Below are positions 35,047 to 42,079 of a DNA stretch of 42,079 bases, one piece after another (the stretch's first letter is position 1; the number at the start of each line of letters is the position of its first letter). The notes beneath the pieces are model-generated. The model did no database searches. It was given only the letters and a program-made list of their open reading frames with translations, and had not been told where the DNA came from. Source of the stretch: Rhodocyclaceae bacterium (GTDB lineage: Bacteria; Pseudomonadota; Gammaproteobacteria; Burkholderiales; Rhodocyclaceae); assembly GCA_018262775.1 (NCBI GenBank), contig JADFDU010000020.1, forward strand, positions 1 to 42,079. Direction: 5' to 3'. A program made the position numbers and the translations under genes.

Positions 35047-35119
35047 TCAGCGCCCGCCCGGCCGCCCGAAGGGCGCAGAGCGCCCCCATGGGGGGCAGCG
35101 AACGCAGTGAGCGTGGGGG
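35047..35119 (-). repeat. Dispersed intergenic repeat, copy 2
   Basis: Reverse-oriented copy of 7754-7823. Stems are kept with different loops (CCCCCC-AT-GGGGG type and CGCCC-TTC-GGGCG). It starts ten bases after the ppdK stop, again directly 3' of a gene. Confidence 0.75.
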
Positions 35120-35128
35120 CAGTCCATC

Positions 35129-37927
35129 TCAGGCAGCCGCCGCAACCCCGGCCTGGGCCTCGGTCAGCTTCGCCTGCGCTGCGGCGAGGCGCGCCACCGG
35201 CACGCGCGGACCCGAACAGGACACGTAGTTCAAGCCGATGCCGTGGCAGAAGCGGATCGAGGACGGGTGGCCGCCGTGCTCGCCGCAGATGCCGATCTTC
35301 AGGTCCGGATTGGTCTTGCGGCCCTGCTCCACGGCGATCTTCATCACCTCACCCACGCCCTTCTCGTCGAGCACCTCGAAGGGATTGTCCTCCAGGATGC
35401 CGGTCTCGTTGTAGGCAGGCAGGAACTTGTTCTCGGCATCCTCGCGCGAGAACGAGAAGGTGGCCTGGGTCAGGTCGTTGGTGCCGAAGGAGAAGAACTC
35501 CGCCATCTCGGCCATGCGGCCGGCGCGCAGACAAGCGCGCACGACTTCCAGCATCGAGCCGAACTTCAGGCGTACCTTGATGCCGTGGGTGAGCTCCACC
35601 ACCTTGTGCAGGCGCTGCACAAGGCCGTGGATGCGGCGCAGTTCCTCGACCGTAGCCACCTGCGGCACCATGATCTCCGGGTAGACCTCCAGCCCCTCCT
35701 TGGCGCACAGGGCGGCCGCCTCGAGGATGGCCTGTATCTGCATGCCGTAGATTTCCGGATAGGTGATGCCGAGGCGCACACCGCGATGACCGAGCATCGG
35801 GTTTACCTCGGAGAGCGCGCGCACCTTCTTCAGGACCTTTTCCTTCTTGGAGATAATGTCTTCTTCAAGATGCGATTCCTTGAAGGCGTGCAGGCCGCCC
35901 ATCAGCTTAATCAGTCCGTCGGCGTATTGCTGGTAGAGCTTGGGATTGAGCAGCTTGAGCGTCTCCGGCAGCTCCTCGAGGCCCTTGATGGTGTCGCGCA
36001 GGTGGTGCAGGTGAGCGATCTCCAGCTCAAGCTGGGCGGCGGTGGGCAGAAATTCGTGCATGGGCGGATCGAGCAGGCGCACCGTCACGGGCAGGCCCTT
36101 CATGGCCTTGAAGATGCCCTTGAAGTCGGCGCGCTGGATCGGCAACAGGCGGTCAAGCGCCGCCTGCCGCTCCTCCGCCGTCTCGGCGAGGATCATTTCC
36201 TGCACGATGGGCAGGCGGTCGGTGCTGTTGAACATGCGCTCGGTGCGGCACAGGCCAATACCCATGGCGCCGAACTCGCGGGCACGGGCGGCATCCTCCG
36301 GCGTGTCGGCGTTGGCCATCACCTGCATGCGCGAAGCGCCGTCCGCCCACTCGAGCAGCACGGACATCTCCTCCGATACTTCCGCCTCGATGGTCGGTAC
36401 CTCGCCGGCGTAGACGTGGCCGGTGCCGCCGTCGATGGTGATGACGTCGCTCTCATGCAGTGTCGTGTTGCCGATCGTGGCGCGACGGGCGTTGACGTCG
36501 ATGACGATGGCTTCGCAGCCGGAGACGCACGGCTTGCCCATGCCGCGCGCCACCACGGCGGCGTGCGAGGTCTTGCCGCCGCGACTGGTGAGGATGCCCT
36601 GCGCCTGGAAGAAGCCGTGGATGTCCTCCGGCTTGGTTTCCTCGCGCACCAGGATGATCTTTTCTCCTTTCCTGCCGCGCACTTCGGCCGTGTCGGCATC
36701 GAAGACGATCTTGCCGGAGGCCGCGCCGGGCGAGGCCGGCAGTCCCTGCGCCAGCGACTTGCCGTGGAAGGAGGGCGACAGTTGCGGCACCAGCAGCTGC
36801 TCCAGCACCGCCGGATCGACGCGCAGCAGCGCTTTTTCCTTGCTGATGAGTCCTTCGTGGAACATTTCCACCGAGGTGCGCACCATGGCGCGGGCATTCA
36901 TCTTGCCGTTGCGCGTCTGCAGGCAGTAGAGCGTTCCCTTTTCGATGGTGAATTCGAAGTCCTGCACCTCGTGGTAGTGCGACTCCAGCCGGACGTGCAG
37001 CTCTATCAGCTGGCGGTAGATCTCCGGCATCTCCTTTTCCATCTCGGCGATGGGCTTCGGCGTGCGGATGCCGGCGACGACATCCTCGCCCTGGGCGTTG
37101 ACCAGATATTCACCGTAGATGAGGTTCTCGCCGGTGCCGGGATTGCGCGTGAAACCGACGCCGGTACCGGAATCGTTGCCCATGTTGCCGAACACCATGG
37201 TGCACACGTTGACCGCCGTGCCGTTGGCCAGGTCCTTGGTGATCTTGAACTGGCGGCGGTAATCGACGGCGCGCTTACCCATCCAGGAGCGGAACACTGC
37301 GCCGAGCGAGACCTCCAGCTGTTCGTAGGGGTCAGTCGGAAAGGGCTTGCCGGTATGGCGCTGGACGATGGCGAGGAACTCGCCTGCCAGCTCCTGCAGA
37401 TGCTCTGCGGACAGGTCGACGTCCTGCAGCGCGCCGTATTTTTTCTTGGCGACGTGCATCTTCTCGTCGAAGACCTCGTCATCGATGCCCAGCGCAATCT
37501 TGCCGAAGAGCTGGATGAAGCGCCGGTAGGCATCCCAGGCGAAACGCGCGTTGCCGGTCTGTTTGATGAGGCCCTTCAGCGAGGTCTCGTTGAGGCCCAG
37601 GTTGAGGATGGTGTCCATCATGCCCGGCATGGACATCGCCGAACCGGAACGCACCGACACCAGGAGGGGATTGTCGGCGCTGCCGAAGCCCTTCCCGGTC
37701 TTCTTCTCCAGCGCCTTCATGTGGGCGCGGACATCGTCCATCAGCCCATCCGGCAGCTGGTTCTTCTCCAGATAGGCCAGGCAGGCCTCGGTGGTGACGG
37801 TGAAGCCGGGCGGCACGTTCAGGCCAATCTGCGTCATCTCGCACAGGTTGGCGCCCTTGCCGCCGAGCAGCATCTTGTTCTTGCCGTCGCCGCTCTCGAA
37901 ATCGAATATCAGTTTGCGGGTATTCAT
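35129..37927 (-). CDS. ppdK: Pyruvate, phosphate dikinase
   Basis: A 932-residue enzyme of full length. Domains: N-terminal ATP-binding domain (LLGGKGANLCEMTQIGLNVPPG), central phosphohistidine domain with SRGGKTSHAAVVARGMGKP, and C-terminal PEP/pyruvate barrel (LCRTERMF, MLGHRGVRLGITYPEI, FSFGTNDLTQ, and the catalytic Cys in NYVSCSGPRVP). Reaction: reversible conversion of pyruvate, ATP and phosphate to PEP, AMP and pyrophosphate. The ATG at 37927 matches the family start; the frame to 38077 would cross the upstream regulatory region. No PDRP-type regulator is adjacent. Divergent from gst across a 217-base gap with an inverted repeat. Confidence 0.97.
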   Translation of the reverse strand: MNTRKLIFDFESGDGKNKMLLGGKGANLCEMTQIGLNVPPGFTVTTEACLAYLEKNQLPDGLMDDVRAHMKALEKKTGKGFGSADNPLLVSVRSGSAMSMPGMMDTILNLGLNETSLKGLIKQTGNARFAWDAYRRFIQLFGKIALGIDDEVFDEKMHVAKKKYGALQDVDLSAEHLQELAGEFLAIVQRHTGKPFPTDPYEQLEVSLGAVFRSWMGKRAVDYRRQFKITKDLANGTAVNVCTMVFGNMGNDSGTGVGFTRNPGTGENLIYGEYLVNAQGEDVVAGIRTPKPIAEMEKEMPEIYRQLIELHVRLESHYHEVQDFEFTIEKGTLYCLQTRNGKMNARAMVRTSVEMFHEGLISKEKALLRVDPAVLEQLLVPQLSPSFHGKSLAQGLPASPGAASGKIVFDADTAEVRGRKGEKIILVREETKPEDIHGFFQAQGILTSRGGKTSHAAVVARGMGKPCVSGCEAIVIDVNARRATIGNTTLHESDVITIDGGTGHVYAGEVPTIEAEVSEEMSVLLEWADGASRMQVMANADTPEDAARAREFGAMGIGLCRTERMFNSTDRLPIVQEMILAETAEERQAALDRLLPIQRADFKGIFKAMKGLPVTVRLLDPPMHEFLPTAAQLELEIAHLHHLRDTIKGLEELPETLKLLNPKLYQQYADGLIKLMGGLHAFKESHLEEDIISKKEKVLKKVRALSEVNPMLGHRGVRLGITYPEIYGMQIQAILEAAALCAKEGLEVYPEIMVPQVATVEELRRIHGLVQRLHKVVELTHGIKVRLKFGSMLEVVRACLRAGRMAEMAEFFSFGTNDLTQATFSFSREDAENKFLPAYNETGILEDNPFEVLDEKGVGEVMKIAVEQGRKTNPDLKIGICGEHGGHPSSIRFCHGIGLNYVSCSGPRVPVARLAAAQAKLTEAQAGVAAAA

Positions 37928-38053
37928 GTTCAACAAGCCTCGATTGGGAATAACACCGGATAGTTTGCCATGTACGCCCGCAGAAAACCATGATCTGGAC
38001 AAGGTTGGGCAGAGGATTAGGTAGAGTGATAGATGAGGTTGAGATCGGAAACA

Positions 38054-38079
38054 TGATGCAAATTTCATGTCATGCATCA
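38054..38079. promoter_or_regulatory. Inverted repeat in the ppdK-gst gap (candidate operator)
   Basis: Perfect 7-base arms TGATGCA and TGCATCA separated by 12 AT-rich bases, between divergent genes. Size and symmetry suit a dimeric regulator; no regulator gene is adjacent. Confidence 0.4.
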
Positions 38080-38144
38080 GTTAAACTTGTGCAGCCACGG
38101 CCATTTTCCCATTTTTTCGACATAACGCCCCCGGAGAATCCGAC

Positions 38145-38753
38145 ATGAAGCTTTACTACAGCCCAGGTGCCTGCTCCCTCTCGCCGCACATCGCGTTGCG
38201 CGAGGCCGGCCTGCCCTTCGAATTGGTGAAGAAGGACCTCCACGCGAAAACACTGGAAGACGGCAGCGATTTTCGCATCATCAATCCCAAGGGCTACGTG
38301 CCGGCGCTGGCCTTCGACGACGGCCAAGTACTCACCGAAGGGCCGGCCATCGTGCAGTACATCGCCGATCGCGTGCCGGATAAGCAACTGGCGCCACCGG
38401 CGGGCAGCATGCAGCGCTATCGCCTGCAGGAATGGCTGAACTACATCACCTCGGAGCTGCACAAGACCTTCAGCCCGCTGTTCAACAAGAAGGCCTCGGA
38501 CGAGTGGAAGGCGGCGGCGCGTGAGCTGCTCGACCGCCGCATCGACTTCGTGGCGAAGGCTCTCGAAGGCCGCGATTATCTGATGGGCGACACTTTCACC
38601 GTCGCCGACTGCTACCTGTTCACCGTCCTCAACTGGAGTGGCTGGGTAATGATCGACCTCTCGCGCTGGCCGAGCGTGGCCGGCTACATGAAGCGCGTCG
38701 CCGCACGACCGGCGGTGCAGGAAGCGCTCAAGGCGGAAGGCTTGCTCAAGTAG
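38145..38753 (+). CDS. gst: Beta-class glutathione S-transferase
   Basis: A 202-residue GST: thioredoxin-like N-domain starting MKLYYSPGACSLSPHIALRE with the beta-class catalytic Cys10, the GSH-binding PKGYVPALAF (cis-Pro) and LTEGPAIVQYIADR; an all-helical C-domain with YLMGDTFTVADCYLFTVLNW (N-capping box). Known role: conjugation or disulfide exchange with glutathione in the cytoplasm. GGAGA precedes the ATG. A stem without T-run (38757-38777, CCGTCC/GGACGG) follows the stop. Confidence 0.94.
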   Translation: MKLYYSPGACSLSPHIALREAGLPFELVKKDLHAKTLEDGSDFRIINPKGYVPALAFDDGQVLTEGPAIVQYIADRVPDKQLAPPAGSMQRYRLQEWLNYITSELHKTFSPLFNKKASDEWKAAARELLDRRIDFVAKALEGRDYLMGDTFTVADCYLFTVLNWSGWVMIDLSRWPSVAGYMKRVAARPAVQEALKAEGLLK

Positions 38754-38824
38754 GCACCGTCCAAAGCCGATGGACGGCGATCCTCAGGAAAGCAAACACA
38801 TCTACCATCTACCCTAGCGACACC

Positions 38825-40063
38825 ATGAAGACACTTCGCACTGCATCGCTCGCCTGCCTGACGCTGATGCCCTTGACTGCGTCGGCGCAAACCTACGCCC
38901 CGGCCGAAGAGCGTCCGGGGCGCGTTGTACTCGTGCCGATGTCTGTCGAGCGCCCCGCTGGCGATGGCTGGGTACTCAGCACGCGCAATAATTTATCAGT
39001 CACGTATTCCCGGGTTATCAAAGGAGCCAATCGCAATCAGCTAGCGAAAGCCTATACGAATGTTCCCGACAAACGTATAAGCAGTAATCAAGAATTGGCC
39101 GAAAGACTACGCCAGGACCTAAGGAAGAACGTCAACCCGGAGCGTTTTAAGATCTTAGCCGAGGATTTTCAAATCGATGCGAATTCAGCTAACAAGTGTG
39201 TTCGATACCACTATCGTACCGAGGACAGGCAATCGCCCTCGGCAGACACGCCGATCATAATTGATCTTCAAGGCCGCTCCTGTGTTCATCCTGACGATGA
39301 GGGTATTGTCGTAGGAAGCAGTCTCACCACAATAGGATCGGCCAGTCCGTCAGACAAAGATATGGTTGCCCAGGCTGTGCAATTCTTTGATGGGATTCAT
39401 TTTTACATCCCGCTAACCGTGAAGAGCTGGCAAGCGCTCGCCGAGCAGGGCGACACCAACGCCGAGGTGTGGCTGGCGCGCCACCTCCTGCAGACCAATG
39501 ATCTGGAGGAAGGCATCGTATGGCTGGTCAAGGCGGCAGACAAGGGCAACGCCGAAGCCCAGACCCTGCTCGGCCTGGCCTATCTCACAGGCCGCGCCGT
39601 CACGCGCAGCGCGGAAGACGCCGTCAAGTGGCTGCGCCCGGTAGCCGAAAAGGCCTACCCTAAGGCCGAGGGACTGCTCGGCCTGGCTTATGCCACGGCC
39701 GCGGAAGTGCACAATGAAGAGGAAGGCCGACGCTGGGTGCGCAAGGCGGCGGAAGACGGTGACCCGCTCGGGCAGACGCTGCTCGGCGAATTCATGGTGT
39801 TCGGCAGGGCCGGCGTGGAGAAGAATGAAACCGAGGGCATCGTCTGGGTCCGTAAAGCCGCGGAACAGGGTGATGCCAGGGCGCAATACCTGCTCTCTGG
39901 CCTGCTGGTGAACGGTGTCGGCACGGAAAAGGATTTCATCCAGGCGCGCTTCTGGCTGGAACTGGCCGCCGCCCAAGGCCATGCCGATGCGCGCAAAACC
40001 CTGGAACAGATAAAGCGTTCGTCCACAGCAAAGCCCACAACGCCTCCCGCGGAGAGCAAGTAA
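38825..40063 (+). CDS. Secreted Sel1-repeat protein with a distinct N-terminal domain
   Basis: A 412-residue protein with a signal peptide (ending LTASAQ). Residues about 25-195 form an unrecognised domain containing KCVRYHYRTEDRQ and a paired Cys (GRSCVHPDDEG). Residues about 200-400 hold about five Sel1/TPR-like repeats (GDTNAEVWLARHLL, GNAEAQTLLGLAYLTG, GDARAQYLLSGLLVNG, GHADARKTLEQ). The N-terminal part (about 38985-39410) is AT-richer with rarer codons than the rest of the gene and its neighbours, so the gene may be a chimera. Role inferred: periplasmic protein interaction. Confidence 0.83.
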   Translation: MKTLRTASLACLTLMPLTASAQTYAPAEERPGRVVLVPMSVERPAGDGWVLSTRNNLSVTYSRVIKGANRNQLAKAYTNVPDKRISSNQELAERLRQDLRKNVNPERFKILAEDFQIDANSANKCVRYHYRTEDRQSPSADTPIIIDLQGRSCVHPDDEGIVVGSSLTTIGSASPSDKDMVAQAVQFFDGIHFYIPLTVKSWQALAEQGDTNAEVWLARHLLQTNDLEEGIVWLVKAADKGNAEAQTLLGLAYLTGRAVTRSAEDAVKWLRPVAEKAYPKAEGLLGLAYATAAEVHNEEEGRRWVRKAAEDGDPLGQTLLGEFMVFGRAGVEKNETEGIVWVRKAAEQGDARAQYLLSGLLVNGVGTEKDFIQARFWLELAAAQGHADARKTLEQIKRSSTAKPTTPPAESK

Positions 40064-40154
40064 TCATCCAGGGTTCGCATGGTGCACCGCGTCTTTATTC
40101 CGTAACGCAGCAGGCGTAGGCTGGAATTCTGAAGAGGCGGGTCAGGAGACGGTC

Positions 40155-40685
40155 ATGGCCAATGCGATTCCCATCGGCAATCTGGCGGAGTGCTATGCCA
40201 ATGCCATCGCCATCGAGCGCGAGGCGGCGGAACGTTGTGCACAGTTTGCGGAATTCCTCGAGGAGCACGGTGCCCAGGACACGGCAGCGCTGTTCAGCCG
40301 ACTGGCGCGCTTCGAGCAGCAGCATGTCGAAGAGCTCGAACGCCGCTCCAGCGGCATGCCGCTGCCTGCATTGCGCTCATGGGAATTCAACTGGCTCGAC
40401 AATGCACCCGCGGAGCAGGTCAGCCGTGAGATCGTCTTCCACCTCATGACGCCACACGACGCGCTGAAGATCGCGCTCGGTGCTGAAAAGCGCGCGCAGG
40501 CGCTCTACGAGCAGGCCATCGCGACCACCGCCGACCCGGAAGTAAAACGGCTGGCGCGCGAACTGGCCGGCGAGGAAATGGAACACATCGCCTGGATCGA
40601 GGATGCGCTGGCGAAGGCGCCACGGCCCCTGACCAGCGAGGCGGATTACGAAGCACTCTTCAGTGCTTCTTTGCTCCATCGATAA
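40155..40685 (+). CDS. Ferritin-like/rubrerythrin-family protein
   Basis: A 176-residue four-helix bundle. Helix motifs with diiron-type ligands are AIAIEREAAERC, RFEQQHVEELE, LGAEKRAQALYEQA and AGEEMEHIAWIEDAL, matching rubrerythrin/ferritin-like (COG1633-type) proteins. There is no rubredoxin CxxC domain. Inferred role: peroxide or iron handling. GGTCAGGAGAC precedes the ATG. Its last 26 bases overlap the end of the convergent gene on the other strand. Confidence 0.85.
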   Translation: MANAIPIGNLAECYANAIAIEREAAERCAQFAEFLEEHGAQDTAALFSRLARFEQQHVEELERRSSGMPLPALRSWEFNWLDNAPAEQVSREIVFHLMTPHDALKIALGAEKRAQALYEQAIATTADPEVKRLARELAGEEMEHIAWIEDALAKAPRPLTSEADYEALFSASLLHR

Positions 40686-41139
40686 AGGTCATCGGAAAGA
40701 CCACTTCCGCCGCCGCGTGCTTTTGCGGTGCGTTTTCGTAGTCGGGCATGTGCGGCGCGGCAGCGCCCGAGGCCGACATCAGCTTGCCGATCAGCACCTG
40801 GATCTGGTCCGTGAACCAGTCATCCTCGTATCGCGTCGGCAGGAATCGCAGTTCCCTGACGCGTTCGGGAATGTCTCCGGCTTCGATCAGGTCGTCGGCG
40901 GCATGGGCGCCGGAAAAGAAGCGCCCGGCGACAAAGCGCATGAAGTAACCCCCCTTGCCGTCGGCAGCGAGCACGAAGATGCGTGCGCCGGACGGCGCTT
41001 CATCGTCCTCCTCCTCGAACACCGGATGCACGGCGAAGGCCGCCGCGTTGCGCTGCAGGACGTACTGCACGGCCTCGTCGAAGTCGAGGCGATTGTCCTC
41101 GGGCATGGGCGGGTCGTTGTCAGGGTTATTGGGGGTCAT
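40660..41139 (-). CDS. Conserved hypothetical acidic protein
   Basis: A 159-residue (165 if started at 41157) acidic cytoplasmic protein. Features: LDFDEAVQYVLQRNAAAFAV, an acidic EEEDDE loop, GARIFVLAADGKGGYFMRFV, and YENAPQKHAAAEVVFPMTFI. No family recognised. AGAG seven bases before the ATG at 41139 favours that start. It converges with the ferritin-like gene with a 26-base overlap and is divergent from uvrA. Confidence 0.7.
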   Translation of the reverse strand: MTPNNPDNDPPMPEDNRLDFDEAVQYVLQRNAAAFAVHPVFEEEDDEAPSGARIFVLAADGKGGYFMRFVAGRFFSGAHAADDLIEAGDIPERVRELRFLPTRYEDDWFTDQIQVLIGKLMSASGAAAPHMPDYENAPQKHAAAEVVFPMTFIDGAKKH

Positions 41140-41238
41140 TTCGGTTCTCTGCGCCATGGGGAACGGATACCCTAGCAGCCTGAACGTACCTGTGGCAAGC
41201 TGCCTTTTCTCTGCGGCAATTCAATCCCTCTATCAAAG

Positions 41239-42079
41239 ATGTCCGAAAAGAAGAATCCCGTCATCGCCATCCGCGGCGCACGCCAGAACAACCTGAAGAA
41301 CCTCAGCCTCGACCTCCCCACCGGCCAGCTCGTCGTCGTCACCGGCGTCTCCGGCTCCGGCAAGTCCTCGCTGGCCTTCGACACGCTCTACGCCGAAGGA
41401 CAGCGGCGCTACGTCGAGACCTTCTCGCCCTATGCGCGGCAGTTCCTCGACCGCATGGACAAGCCGCAGGTCGATCGCATCGACGGCATCCCGCCGGCCA
41501 TCGCCATCGACCAGACCAACCCGGTGCGCACCTCGCGTTCCACCGTCGGCACCATGACGGAGCTTAACGACCACCTCAAGCTGCTCTACGCGCGCGCGGC
41601 GCGGCTGTTCTGCCGCGGCTGCGGCCAGCCGGTGCGGCGCGACACGGCGGAGAGCATCTTCGCTGCAATAGTCAGCCGCTGCAGCACGGCGAACAATCCG
41701 CGCCTGGTCATCACTTTCCCGGTGACGGTGCCGCACAACTACAGCGAAGAGGAAGTGCTGCGCCTGCTCGAAGCGCAGGGCTACACGCGCATCCACGCCC
41801 GCCATGGCAAGACCCTCGAAGTGGTGCAGGATCGCCTGCGCCTCGCCGGCGCCGAGCGCGCCCGCGTCATCGAGGCACTGGAAGCCGCGCTGCGCGTCGG
41901 CCAGGGCCGCGTCGCTGTCTACCCGCTGACGGATGACGGGGCTCCACTCCCTCCGTGGAAATTTTCCATCGACCTGCACTGCGCCGACTGCGACATCCAC
42001 TACGCCGAACCCGCGCCCAGCAGCTTTTCCTTTAACTCGCCGCTGGGCGCCTGCGAGGCCTGCCGCGGCTTCGGCCGCA
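41239..42079 (+). CDS. uvrA: UvrA-type excinuclease ATPase, long form (5' part; continues beyond window)
   Basis: About 280 residues visible. Walker A is [20 protein letters not shown] near 35-54; [19 protein letters not shown] and [20 protein letters not shown] follow, then a zinc-module start FCRGCGQPV, and a second Cys set ([21 protein letters not shown]). The [20 protein letters not shown] wording differs from housekeeping UvrA (which has EQK...PRSTVGT) and is what I recall for the long, tandem UvrA variant in proteobacteria. Known family role: damage recognition in nucleotide excision repair. The full length would decide housekeeping versus long variant. Confidence 0.88.
   Translation, partial: MSEKKNPVIAIRGARQNNLKNLSLDLPTGQLVVVTGVSGSGKSSLAFDTLYAEGQRRYVETFSPYARQFLDRMDKPQVDRIDGIPPAIAIDQTNPVRTSRSTVGTMTELNDHLKLLYARAARLFCRGCGQPVRRDTAESIFAAIVSRCSTANNPRLVITFPVTVPHNYSEEEVLRLLEAQGYTRIHARHGKTLEVVQDRLRLAGAERARVIEALEAALRVGQGRVAVYPLTDDGAPLPPWKFSIDLHCADCDIHYAEPAPSSFSFNSPLGACEACRGFGR

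Noticed and set aside
35243..37963. 906-codon plus-strand frame
   Set aside because: Exact antisense of ppdK, with shadow composition.
38757..38777. Terminator after gst
   Set aside because: The stem CCGTCC/GGACGG has a 9-base loop and no T-run, so it is only a weak hairpin.

Overview
The window is GC-rich, densely packed proteobacterial chromosome, most likely from a betaproteobacterium related to Rhodocyclales. This is inferred from gene content (HrpA, CrcB, a GlnS with an N-terminal extension, DUF3379 anti-sigma, beta-class GST, long-type UvrA) and from strong codon bias. There are no rRNA or tRNA genes, no complete insertion sequence and no CRISPR array. Many neighbouring genes share a 4-base ATGA start/stop overlap, so most of the window consists of compact operons.

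Layout: (1) 1-1588, minus strand: crcB and the 5' part of hrpA. A 46-codon gene remnant lies at 1770-1910. (2) 1903-7744, a divergent redox/cytochrome island. Leftward are a monoheme cytochrome with NPCAAK-repeat tails, a small secreted NPCAAK-repeat peptide, a five-heme cytochrome lipoprotein, a conserved unknown protein and a cupredoxin-like protein. Rightward are a thioredoxin, a CcdA/DsbD-like membrane protein, an ECF sigma factor and a DUF3379-type anti-sigma factor. The 172-bp gap between the two arms carries two back-to-back copies of one promoter motif (TGTAAGG-N15-CGGTCTTAT), so both arms are probably one autoregulated ECF regulon. This is the best candidate for an undescribed system. 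(3) 7877-20639, a long rightward run: ArsS-like radical SAM protein, hydrolase-OsmC fusion, TVP38/DedA-flavin reductase fusion, DUF1223, peroxiredoxin-like protein, a GGDEF(degenerate)-EAL protein, DUF3047, a fused pair of selenodomain-associated transferases, a secreted FG-GAP-like protein, an NDH-2/SelD-N-terminal-type flavoprotein and DsbB. (4) 20621-20902: six perfect copies of a 47-bp repeat that supplies the end of dsbB and probably the -35 box of glnS. (5) 22810-25028, minus strand: DUF1289, DUF2157 and DUF4824-like genes, followed by a broken hemolysin III/TrhA-like gene and a VOC protein.

(6) 25963-34310, an envelope-modification island. A PmrAB/QseBC-like two-component system lies between two YejM/LapC-like sulfatase-fold membrane proteins of equal length, with a small methyltransferase-like protein and an EptA-type phosphoethanolamine transferase. 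Two promoters flanking the module carry the same four-part 11-bp direct repeat (consensus TTSACGC) at the same distance from a -10 box, which suggests one response regulator drives both halves. (7) 34323-42079: a small lipoprotein, a coiled-coil membrane protein, pyruvate phosphate dikinase, a glutathione transferase, a Sel1-repeat protein with an AT-richer middle segment, a ferritin-like protein, a conserved unknown and the 5' end of a long-type uvrA.

All calls are from reading the sequence and translations. No database search was run, so domain names are recognition-based.
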